NCBI GenBank assembly: GCA_003697085.1
Contig: RFFU01000045.1
Location: 1-28,586, forward strand
Direction: 5' to 3'
Length of the DNA stretch: 28,586 nucleotides
Source: Candidatus Hydrogenedentota bacterium
GTDB lineage: Bacteria > UBA8481 > J006
A program made the translations under genes and the position numbers. This document shows, in pieces, positions 7,565 to 15,202 of the stretch. Within the stretch, counting starts at the first letter, position 1; the number at the start of each line of letters is the position of its first letter. The notes under the pieces are model-generated. The model was not told the DNA's origin. It ran no database searches and saw only the letters and a list, made by a program, of their open reading frames with translations.

Positions 7565-8512
7565 ATGAGAAAGCGGGCTCTCTTTTATACAACTCCTATC
7601 GAACCTCAAAGACCTCCTTTCGCTTCGAGAAGAGGTACGCGGCGGCCATCGGTGAAATACCGCCGACGAATCCGAACCCTCCCTCGAGGAGTCGTTACAG
7701 CCGAGAGGCTCCTCGCCTCTCTTCCCAACGCCGAATTCCGCTGGACACCCTCCTCGGTTGCCGGACGCGTCATTGAACTTCTTCCCGCATTTTCCGCTCA
7801 CGTTGCAACCTCAAATGCTTCTTCCTCGCCGCCTTTCCTTCCCCCCAACACGGTATTCCCTGCTCCGCTTCTCTCGCCGGCCGCGCTTCTCACGCTCCGT
7901 TTTCAACATTCCGGAAAACCTTCCGCTTGGATCGTCTCACGTGCGGCCTTTCCTTATCCTCCCGATCTCGAACAAATCGGCCTCGATCTCGACGCGCTCC
8001 TCTTCGTCAGGCTCGATGAATGTCGAAACGCCTACCGCGCCGCCGAGATTCTCCTTCACCAATCCGAAACGCTGGTCGTTCTCGATCTCTTCTTTCCCCG
8101 CATCGTTCCCTGCCCGAAACCTCTCGAAGCCCGCATTCTCGCTACGGCACGACGTTTCCGTTCCACACTCCTCGTGCTTCTTCCCCTCTCTGCTCGAAAC
8201 ATAGAATCGAACGTAAAAATGTCCGCCCTTTCTTCAAAATCCAAGCCTCGCGGAGGGGCGTTCCTTGATCCGTCCTTCAAACGACCGTCCTCCCGCCGTT
8301 CCAATGTCATCTCTTCTCCCATCTCATATCCCCGTGCCTTTCCCAACGCTTCTCTTCGGCTCCTCTCCTTCTCTTCCTCTTCCGCTCTTTCCTCCCGGCC
8401 TTCCGAAAATCACCGGCTTCTCTTATGGCGCGCCGTCCTTCTCAAAAGCAAAGGCTTTCTTCCGAAAAACAACATCACGGAGCCGTTTTATGACGCACAC
8501 GATCTGCCTTGA
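7565..8512 (+). CDS. imuA: ImuA, RecA-like protein of the mutagenesis cassette
   Basis: ImuA is a RecA-fold accessory protein that works with ImuB and the DnaE2 polymerase in damage-induced mutagenic translesion synthesis. The recognisable core is GRVIELLP, then WIVSRAAFPYPPDLEQIGLD, LDALLFVRLDECRNAYRAAE, ETLVVLDL and a following arginine-rich helix. These match the order of ImuA/RecA-like proteins. No Walker A motif is visible, as is common for ImuA. ATG 7565 gives 315 residues and lies only 14 bases after the -10 box, so the leader would be about seven bases. An internal GTG near 7651 is an alternative. The last third is Ser/Arg/Phe-rich with little similarity visible. It overlaps imuB by 23 bases, which couples translation. 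Confidence 0.8.
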   Translation: MRKRALFYTTPIEPQRPPFASRRGTRRPSVKYRRRIRTLPRGVVTAERLLASLPNAEFRWTPSSVAGRVIELLPAFSAHVATSNASSSPPFLPPNTVFPAPLLSPAALLTLRFQHSGKPSAWIVSRAAFPYPPDLEQIGLDLDALLFVRLDECRNAYRAAEILLHQSETLVVLDLFFPRIVPCPKPLEARILATARRFRSTLLVLLPLSARNIESNVKMSALSSKSKPRGGAFLDPSFKRPSSRRSNVISSPISYPRAFPNASLRLLSFSSSSALSSRPSENHRLLLWRAVLLKSKGFLPKNNITEPFYDAHDLP

Positions 8513-10271
8513 AATTCCGAATCCGGGAATCCGAATTCTCGAATTTCGCGGGCTCATCAGGGATGATCAGCCCGGGGGCATTCTTTCCGGAGGGCGGAAT
8601 CCGCACCTCGTCGAAGTCAACGATTCCGCCCGAAAAATCGGAATCCTCCCTGGAACCTCACTTTCCACGATCCTCGCCCTTCATCCTTCCTTCCAGACCT
8701 TCAGGCTTTCCCAACGGGAATTATTCGAGGAACATGCTCGTATAGCCGAAATACTCTTCTCCTTCACCCCCAATCTCTTTTTCACCGTCGATTTCCTCTT
8801 CCTCTTCTGGATAACACTCCCTGGAACCTCGCCCCAGAACCGCAAGATTTTTCTCAAAGAGATTCATTCGGTCCTCGCGAAGCAAGGATTTCCGACCCGC
8901 ATCTCCGAAGCCTCAACTCGTTTCGCCTCACGGCTGCTCTGTCTTACGATGCCGATCGGTGCGGAAAGGGATTTCTCAACCGCATTTCGATCCCTTCCCG
9001 AGGAGCAATCCGACCACTTTCTTCAACAGACTCCGCTCGAATCTTTTCGCTCTTTTCCGTCCTCTTTTTCCCAATCCTCTTCCTCGGAAATTCTTCTCTC
9101 CGACGAAACTCTTTCCTCGCTCGAGGCGCTCGGAGTTCGGACGCTTCAAGACCTCCTCTCCTTGCCGGAACAGGGTCTTCTCGAACGATACGAGCCGGCC
9201 TTGCATCGGCTTTATCGCCTTGGACGGGGCTGGGAGGATCTGCCGGTCATTCTTTATCGCCCCGCCGATATTCCCACGGCCCGGCGCCACTTCGAACCCG
9301 CAATCGAGGACGGCCGAAGGCTCATGAACGAAATACTCTCTCTTTTGGAAGAAACCCTGACGGTTCTTGAAGAGCAAGGCCGGGCCGTGAAAACAATCCA
9401 CATTCTCTTCGAGAGAGACTCTTTCTTCGAATCCCCGTCTCGCATTCGCACCCCTTCCTTCTCTCCCTTACTCCTCACCATCACTCCGGCGGAACCAACG
9501 ACCGATCGAAAGCGTCTCGGCAATCTCCTCCATCTTCATTTTGAAAGGAATTTTCTTTCTTCCCGGAGGAAACGGGATTCGCACCAAGCCCCCCGCCACA
9601 CCAAAGAAACTCCTTCTCCTGCTGGGAACACCTCCCGGAATCTTTCCTCCTTTTCCTGTTCGCAAATCGAAATTCTTCTCCTTCCGACAATACCCCCACT
9701 CGACACGGATTCTCCTCTTCTTTTCGATGAGACGCCCTCCCGCCCTTTGCTCGAATCCGTTTCCTCGTCTCCTCCCGCCTTCTTGCTCGATAAACCATCC
9801 CCCTTTGAGTCGTTCGGAGCCCGCATTGGAAACGCCCCTCCGAATCGGCCTTCCGGGATTTCACCTCGGATTCTCGAGAGCCTCTCCGCCTCCTTCGGCG
9901 CGGATGTCGTCGGGTTTCTCCGCGTCAACGATCTCTTCCCGCCGGAAGATCGGTTTACCTTCGTCACCGAACCGGATTTTCGCCTCTCCTTAAAGGCGTT
10001 TCGCGAACCCTCCGCGCGTCCTCCTTCCACCATTCGCAGATTCCTGCTCGAACCGCTTCCTTTTCCCGAAGCCGAAGTGTTTTTCGAAGAGAAAAAGAAT
10101 CTTGTTCGCGCCAACGGACGGTGGTGGGATGCTCCTTTCTCCTTTGAAGCCCTTCTCTTCGAGAGAGGCGACACGGGGTCGAAAGATTCCCGCGGTACTT
10201 CTCTTCCTTTCGGATTATGGATTCTCCGAAAAGCCGGAGAAGGAATCCGCATGATCGGCTGGCGGGAATGA
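8490..10271 (+). CDS. imuB: ImuB, inactive Y-family DNA polymerase homologue
   Basis: ImuB is the non-catalytic Y-family member that bridges the beta clamp and DnaE2 in translesion synthesis. The 593-residue product shows NDSARKIGILPGTSLSTILA (the finger-region helix of Y-family proteins), a little-finger/HhH region LSSLEALGVRTLQDLLSLPE and then LLERYEPALHRLYRLGRGWE, followed by a long divergent C-terminal half. The acidic residues expected in an active Y-family palm (DxD near the N-terminus, SxDE later) are not visible, as in known ImuB proteins. ATG 8490 is preceded by GGAG at a 7-base spacing inside the end of imuA. Its stop overlaps dnaE2 as ATGA. The middle is unusually rich in Ser, Phe and Pro, from a pyrimidine-rich coding strand. 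Confidence 0.82.
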   Translation: MTHTICLEIPNPGIRILEFRGLIRDDQPGGILSGGRNPHLVEVNDSARKIGILPGTSLSTILALHPSFQTFRLSQRELFEEHARIAEILFSFTPNLFFTVDFLFLFWITLPGTSPQNRKIFLKEIHSVLAKQGFPTRISEASTRFASRLLCLTMPIGAERDFSTAFRSLPEEQSDHFLQQTPLESFRSFPSSFSQSSSSEILLSDETLSSLEALGVRTLQDLLSLPEQGLLERYEPALHRLYRLGRGWEDLPVILYRPADIPTARRHFEPAIEDGRRLMNEILSLLEETLTVLEEQGRAVKTIHILFERDSFFESPSRIRTPSFSPLLLTITPAEPTTDRKRLGNLLHLHFERNFLSSRRKRDSHQAPRHTKETPSPAGNTSRNLSSFSCSQIEILLLPTIPPLDTDSPLLFDETPSRPLLESVSSSPPAFLLDKPSPFESFGARIGNAPPNRPSGISPRILESLSASFGADVVGFLRVNDLFPPEDRFTFVTEPDFRLSLKAFREPSARPPSTIRRFLLEPLPFPEAEVFFEEKKNLVRANGRWWDAPFSFEALLFERGDTGSKDSRGTSLPFGLWILRKAGEGIRMIGWRE

Positions 10272-13200
10272 AAAGCGAACCGCCTGTTCTTCTGGGCTGC
10301 CGCACCCACTTCTCCCTTCTGGAAGGCGCTTCTTCTCCCGAAGAGATCGTCCGAAGCGCCGCGGCGGCCGGCTACCGAACCATTGCGATTACGGATACCG
10401 CCACGGTAGGAGGAATTGTCCAGGCCCACGAGATTGCCTGCGAGACCGGAATCTCCCTCATCATCGGAACTCGGCTCGCTCTCGAGGAAGGTGATCACTT
10501 TCTGCTCCTTGCCAAAAACCGGTCCGGTTACGCCGCGCTCTGCCGGATCATCACAAAAGGCCGTCTCCGTGGCGAAAAGGGTACGGGATGTTACACACGT
10601 CGAGATCTACTCGAGGACGCCCGCGATCTCGTTCTCCTCTGGCTTCCCTCTCTCGCCGGAAATCCCTCTCCCTTCAAAGAGACGAAGAACTTCATTCGTG
10701 GATTGTTCCTTTGCGCGGAGGGCGATCTTTACATCGCCTACTCGCGTCATTTTCGTGAAGGCGATGCCTTTCGAGAGCGCCTCTTGCGCGCGCTCGCCTC
10801 AGAACTCGGCTTGCACCTCGTTCCCGTCCCCGAGGTCTTCTACCATCGTCCCGAGAGGCGAAGGCTTCAGGACCTTCTCACCGCCGTGCGGCTCAAACGT
10901 TCTCTCGACGCCTGCGGGCGAGCGCTCCTGCCGAACGACTCCTTTTTTCTTCCTCCTCCCTCTCTCTTCCTTGAACTTTACGCCGACGTCCCTTCCGAGA
11001 TTCGAAGAACGCAGACCATCGCGCAAAAATGCACCTTCTCTCTGGAGGAAATTTCCCATCGCTACCCGAAGGAAGCCGCGGGAGATCGGGAGAGTCTCGG
11101 GTATCTTCGTGAATTGACATTTCAAGGTGGAAGAGAACGTTTCCCCGAGGGACTCTCTCCCGAGATGGTTTGCCAGGTCGAACGGGAACTGGCTTTGATC
11201 GGCGAACTCAATTACGCCGACTACTTCCTCACAATGTATGACATTGTTCGGTTCTGTCGGAGAGAAGGGATTCTCTGCCAGGGGCGGGGGTCCGCCGCCA
11301 ATTCCACCGTCTGCTATCTTCTTGGAATAACCGCTGTCGATCCTGTCCGAATGGACCTTCTCTTCGAACGGTTTCTTTCGCGGGAGCGGGCCGAGCCGCC
11401 GGACATCGATCTGGACATCGAACACAAGCGGAGGGAAGAAGTTATCCAATACGTTTACCGCCGCTATGGGCGCGAGCGGGCCGCGATGGTGGGATGCGTG
11501 ATTCGTTTCCGCACTCGACAGGCCTTGCGGGACACGGGACGAGCCTTTTCCTTTTCCGAGGATATAACAGAGCGCCTCATCCGCGCTGCGGAGGATTGTG
11601 GAGGAATCGAACCCGGCATAGCGAAAACCGCGGGCTTGGAAGACACTCCGCGAATGCAAGCCGCGCTCCAGGTCGCCGCGGAACTTCTTCGCCGGCCCCG
11701 TCACCTCTCGATCCATCCCGGGGGTTTCCTGATCGGCCGCGATCCCGTAAGCCACATCGTTCCCATTGAAAACGCCGCGATGCCCGATCGGACTGTCATT
11801 CAGTGGGACAAGGATGATCTCGAATCCCTCGATCTCTTCAAGGTCGATCTTCTGGGGTTGGGCGCCTTGACACAGATTCGTATGACACTCGAACTCGTCC
11901 GAAAACACTATGGCCGCGCGCTGGATCTCTCTTCGATTCCGCCGGAGGACCCTTCCGTTTACGCTATGCTCCGCAAGGCCGACACGGTCGGCGTCTTTCA
12001 GCTCGAAAGCCGAGCCCAGATGAATATGCTTCCGCGGCTCAAACCGAGGACCTTCTTCGATCTCGTGGTTGAGATAAGCCTCATTCGGCCCGGGCCCATC
12101 ACCGGAGGAATGGTCCATCCCTACCTCAGACGGCGCAACGGCCTCGAACCCGTCTCCTTCCCTCATCCCTGCCTTGAACCTGTCCTCAAAAAGACGCTCG
12201 GCGTGCCGCTCTTTCAGGAACAGGTGATGAAACTCGCCGTCGTCGCCGCGGATTACTCCCCCGGAGAAGCCGATCAACTCCGCCGCGATATGGCTGCTTG
12301 GAGAAAAAACGGAAGAATCGACCGCCATCGCGAACGCCTCCTTTCCCGAATGAAGAAGAAGGGAATCCCCGAGGAATTCGCCTTGCGCATCTTCGAACAG
12401 ATTCGAGGTTTCGGAGAATACGGTTTTCCCGAAAGTCACGCCGCGGGTTTTGCGCTTCTCGCCTATGCCGCCGCCTATCTCAAACGGTACTTTCCCGCCG
12501 CATTCACCTGCGCACTTCTCAATGCCCAACCGATGGGCTTTTACTCCCCAGCAACCATCATCAACGACGCTCGGAGGCACGGGATCACCGTTCTTCCCGT
12601 CTCGGTCACCCGAAGTTTCGAATACGCCACGCTCGAAAGACTTCCGAGCGGCTCTCTCGGTATCCGCCTCGGACTCGATAGAGTCCGCGCCCTTCCGGAA
12701 AACGCAATTCGAAGCATCCTCGAGGAGCGAAACCGACAGCCCTTCGGTTCGCTCGAGGATTTCGCGGCGCGCACCAGGCTGAACCGAGACCACCTCGCGG
12801 CCTTGGCCCGCGCCGGCGCGCTGGCCCCCTTCGAACCCGACCGGAAGCGCGCTCTTTGGATCGCCCGCCGTCTGGCGCGAACAGCCCCCAAGCCCCTCGC
12901 TCTCCCTGAAGAAACCCTTCCTCTCTTCGCTGAACTGCGTGAGGATGAAGAGGTTCTCTGGGATTACCACGCTACCGATTGCAGTCCCCGGAATCATCCC
13001 CTCGCTTTTTGGAGAAAACGTCTTCACCAGAGCAAGGTCTCTTCGGCAAGCCATATCAATGCGACTCCTCCGCGCACGCGTGTTCGTTTCGCCGGCTTTG
13101 TCATCTGCCGACAACGACCTCCCACCGCCAAGGGAACCGTCTTTCTCACGCTGGAAGATGAAACCGGTCTCGTCAATGTCCTCTGTCGCAAGACGCTCTT

Positions 13201-13333
13201 CGAGCAAAACCGCTTTCTCGTCAAATACCGCCCCTTTCTCGGAGTCACCGGGCGGATTCAAAAAGAAGGAAGCGCCGTCCAGATCATCGCCGAGGAATTC
13301 TGGTCTCCGGAACACACCAAAACCACGAAATAA
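10268..13333 (+). CDS. dnaE2: Error-prone DNA polymerase III alpha subunit DnaE2 (ImuC)
   Basis: This is a C-family translesion polymerase that extends past lesions when held by ImuA/ImuB. The catalytic aspartates are in EPPDIDLDIEHKRREEVIQ (Asp379, Asp381) and FKVDLLGLGALT (Asp527). The DnaE2 hallmark CQGRGSAANSTVCYLLGITA precedes them. A thumb/finger region (GFGEYGFPESHAAGFALLAY), a tandem HhH region and a C-terminal OB fold (RVRFAGFVICRQRPPTAKG) follow. The N-terminal PHP domain has lost metal ligands: the usual HxH is G10-C-R12, and TDH is TDT (residues 42-44). ATG 10268 overlaps the imuB stop as ATGA and gives 1021 residues, near the family's usual length. The last codons run into a CCACGAA/CCACGGAA repeat, so the C-terminal tip is repeat-derived. 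Confidence 0.95.
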   Translation: MKSEPPVLLGCRTHFSLLEGASSPEEIVRSAAAAGYRTIAITDTATVGGIVQAHEIACETGISLIIGTRLALEEGDHFLLLAKNRSGYAALCRIITKGRLRGEKGTGCYTRRDLLEDARDLVLLWLPSLAGNPSPFKETKNFIRGLFLCAEGDLYIAYSRHFREGDAFRERLLRALASELGLHLVPVPEVFYHRPERRRLQDLLTAVRLKRSLDACGRALLPNDSFFLPPPSLFLELYADVPSEIRRTQTIAQKCTFSLEEISHRYPKEAAGDRESLGYLRELTFQGGRERFPEGLSPEMVCQVERELALIGELNYADYFLTMYDIVRFCRREGILCQGRGSAANSTVCYLLGITAVDPVRMDLLFERFLSRERAEPPDIDLDIEHKRREEVIQYVYRRYGRERAAMVGCVIRFRTRQALRDTGRAFSFSEDITERLIRAAEDCGGIEPGIAKTAGLEDTPRMQAALQVAAELLRRPRHLSIHPGGFLIGRDPVSHIVPIENAAMPDRTVIQWDKDDLESLDLFKVDLLGLGALTQIRMTLELVRKHYGRALDLSSIPPEDPSVYAMLRKADTVGVFQLESRAQMNMLPRLKPRTFFDLVVEISLIRPGPITGGMVHPYLRRRNGLEPVSFPHPCLEPVLKKTLGVPLFQEQVMKLAVVAADYSPGEADQLRRDMAAWRKNGRIDRHRERLLSRMKKKGIPEEFALRIFEQIRGFGEYGFPESHAAGFALLAYAAAYLKRYFPAAFTCALLNAQPMGFYSPATIINDARRHGITVLPVSVTRSFEYATLERLPSGSLGIRLGLDRVRALPENAIRSILEERNRQPFGSLEDFAARTRLNRDHLAALARAGALAPFEPDRKRALWIARRLARTAPKPLALPEETLPLFAELREDEEVLWDYHATDCSPRNHPLAFWRKRLHQSKVSSASHINATPPRTRVRFAGFVICRQRPPTAKGTVFLTLEDETGLVNVLCRKTLFEQNRFLVKYRPFLGVTGRIQKEGSAVQIIAEEFWSPEHTKTTK

Positions 13334-13440
13334 GGAAGAACCACGGACCACGCGGAAACCACGGAAGGAAAACGAACCACGGAATACGGGGAAACCACGG
13401 AAAGAAAACGAACTACGGAATACCCGGAATGCACGGAAGA
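13315..13440 (+). repeat. Tandem CCACGGAA repeat with 36-bp higher-order units
   Basis: A 9-12 base unit centred on ACCACGGAA is repeated about nine times. Two consecutive 36-base units (13357-13392 and 13393-13428) differ at only four positions. The array begins within the last codons of dnaE2 and continues past its stop. A and G dominate the spacers, and no reading frame in it looks like a real protein. Confidence 0.8.
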
Positions 13441-13700
13441 GGCCGAAAGATAAGAATCCGATTTCCGAGCACGTTGAAAACCCGCGCTCCGTTTCAACAA
13501 GCAGGCCTGTGCTCCCAGGCGGGCGCTCCCTTTCTATTTCTCCCTTCCCGCTGGTTGGACCTCGCCCCATTCTCTCTTCCTCTCTTCCTTCTTCCTTTTG
13601 CCTTTCTCCTTTCGCCTTCCCCCTTTTGCCTCCTGCTTTTTCCTTCGTTCTCCCTGTCGGCCAGGTTCCCCGCGCCGAGATACCTGCTGAAATATCCCTG
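13441..13700. repeat. Dispersed repeat copy and second pyrimidine heptamer tract
   Basis: Non-coding. Bases 13480-13530 carry a degenerate copy of the repeat seen at 7370-7475 (GCAGGCCTGTGCTCCCAGG followed by GCGGGCGCTCCC). Bases 13571-13652 carry a degraded form of the CCTTTTG tract seen at 364-472. With the CCACGGAA array this makes three repeat families in one gap between genes. Confidence 0.65.
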
Positions 13701-13752
13701 ATGCGGCGCAGTTCCCTCTCCGGCCTTTTTATCCCCACAGCCGCGATTTCCA

Positions 13753-13801
13753 TTGACTTTCCTTCCGGAGTACTGCATATTTTTGTTATGCAAGCGCTTG
13801 C
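13753..13801 (+). promoter_or_regulatory. Promoter with LacI-family-like palindromic operator
   Basis: TTGACT (13753-13758), a 17-base spacer and CATATT (13776-13781) form a plausible promoter. The perfect palindrome GCAAGCGCTTGC (13790-13801) follows at about +3 to +14. The AAGCGCTT core is typical of operators of LacI/GalR-family regulators and of cre-like sites. It lies about 180 bases upstream of the glycosidase gene, which suggests sugar-responsive control. No LacI-family gene is in the window. Confidence 0.5.
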
Positions 13802-13978
13802 GCATTTATTTGATCGGAGTAACGAATCCTTGTCGATTCACCTTGCTCTCGAGGGATGTGGAAATCGTTTTCGGAAAACACCCGCTTTTCGTACAGGCTT
13901 CCCGAATGTCCGAAAGCCTGGAAGAGGAAAAAAGCGGGCTGGAAACCTGCGCTCTCCCTGAAGCGCCGGAAATCCACC
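13802..13978 (+). other. Long leader with a third repeat copy upstream of the glycosidase
   Basis: About 180 bases between the candidate operator and the start codon hold a degenerate repeat copy at 13931-13970 (AAGCGGGCTGGAAACCTGCG followed by CTCTCCCTGAAGCGCC). The open frames through it look like by-products of the repeat and not genes. Confidence 0.5.
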
Positions 13979-15193
13979 ATGCCGCCACCGTCAACCAACT
14001 CATCCCGTAACGGAAAGAAGAAATACCTTCTTCTGTTGTTGCTGCTGTTGCTTCTTGCGGCCGCATTCTATTCATTTTTTCGATGGTTCATCAAAACAGA
14101 GACCTCTCCGAAAACGATTCTTCAATCCCAAACCAACCATCCGAAAGGCGGTATCAGCGAGGGGCCTGTACAAGTCCGCGGACGAAAGTTATACGTCGAT
14201 GGAAAGCCCTATCTTATAAAAGGGGTCGGCTATCATCCCGTGCCGATCGGAAAGGGGCCCGGGTTCAATTTTCTGCAGAGACCCGAAATCTGGAAGAGGG
14301 ATCTTCCTCTTCTGAGAAAGATGGGTTGCAACACGATCCGTCTCTGGGCCGGAACGCCTCCCCGTGAATTCCTTGACGCCTGCTGGAACGACGGCCGGAA
14401 GCCGATTCGGGTCGTTATGGGCTTCTGGATCCCTTACGACGTCGATCTCAGCGAACCGGGCAATCGAAAGCGTCTCAAGCGTCGTTTCGCCGAATTCGTT
14501 CTTCACTACAAGGATCACCCCGCCGTGCTCTTCTGGGCGCTCGGAAATGAGAACAACTACTTCTACACGGCCAGTATGCTGAAGGATTTCTACAAATTCT
14601 GCAACGAACTCGCCTATATGGCCTGGAAGGCCGAGGGAGAACGTTACCATCCTGTCGCGATCGTCAACGGAGGGCTCTTTGCACATAAGGGTTTTTGGCG
14701 GCCGGGGGGTGAGGTGGGGGAGGAGAAAAACGGCACAGACGACACATCACTCAAATACATTGACATCTGGGGAGCCAACCTCTATCCCGGAAAACACCTC
14801 ACGGATATCTTTCATCGCTATGAACGCGCTTCGAAGAAACCTCTTTGGGTCTCTGAATTCGGTGTGGACGCGTGGAACTCGAGAAGGGGACGGACACAGG
14901 AGACCGAGCAGGCGCGTTGGACCCTGACTCTGTGGAGGGACATCGCTCACTCGAAGATCGCCATCGGCGGAACGGTTATGGCATGGTCCGACGAGTGGTG
15001 GAAGGATTCGAACGGAAGTCCCTTCACCCATGACTATGGCGGTTATGCCAACCCGAGGGGCCATCCCGATGGCTACTCAAACGAGGAGTGGTACGGCATT
15101 ATGGAAACCATCGCCGATCCGTCGGGTCTGGATCGACTCCGCCCCCGAAAACTCTATTACGTTTTAGCGAAGGAATGGAACCGCTCTTCTTGA
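13979..15193 (+). CDS. Membrane-anchored clan GH-A glycosidase (GH2-TIM / GH72-like)
   Basis: The 404-residue product has a basic N-terminus, then a Leu-rich membrane segment at about residues 16-36 with ten leucines in a row, and no clear cleavage site, so it is probably anchored with the enzyme outside the cytoplasm. The (beta/alpha)8 barrel starts at YVDGKPYLIKGVGYHPV. Glu191 in FWALGNENNYF fits the acid/base catalyst at the end of strand 4. Glu293 in KPLWVSEFGVDAW fits the nucleophile at the end of strand 7. The opening KGVGYHP and the later RDLPLLRKMGCNTIRLWAG resemble both the GH2 TIM domain and GH72 beta-1,3-glucan transglycosylases. Substrate is unknown. ATG 13979 was chosen because it directly precedes the basic/TM segment. 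The stop lies ten bases from the convergent neuB stop. Confidence 0.8.
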   Translation: MPPPSTNSSRNGKKKYLLLLLLLLLLAAAFYSFFRWFIKTETSPKTILQSQTNHPKGGISEGPVQVRGRKLYVDGKPYLIKGVGYHPVPIGKGPGFNFLQRPEIWKRDLPLLRKMGCNTIRLWAGTPPREFLDACWNDGRKPIRVVMGFWIPYDVDLSEPGNRKRLKRRFAEFVLHYKDHPAVLFWALGNENNYFYTASMLKDFYKFCNELAYMAWKAEGERYHPVAIVNGGLFAHKGFWRPGGEVGEEKNGTDDTSLKYIDIWGANLYPGKHLTDIFHRYERASKKPLWVSEFGVDAWNSRRGRTQETEQARWTLTLWRDIAHSKIAIGGTVMAWSDEWWKDSNGSPFTHDYGGYANPRGHPDGYSNEEWYGIMETIADPSGLDRLRPRKLYYVLAKEWNRSS

Positions 15194-15202
15194 AAAAGAG
15201 AG

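Noticed and set aside
13315-13440. CRISPR array
   Set aside because: The repeats are directly adjacent and degenerate, with no unique spacers of constant length and no cas genes.
10799-13753. 984-residue open frame antisense to dnaE2
   Set aside because: It is the shadow of a GC-rich gene on the other strand. The plus-strand frame has all DnaE2 motifs, while this one has none.
12939-13961. Long plus-strand open frame across the dnaE2 end and repeats
   Set aside because: It overlaps dnaE2 in another frame and then reads through the CCACGGAA and heptamer repeats as Arg/Pro/Ser-rich sequence. It shows no family motif and no ribosome site.
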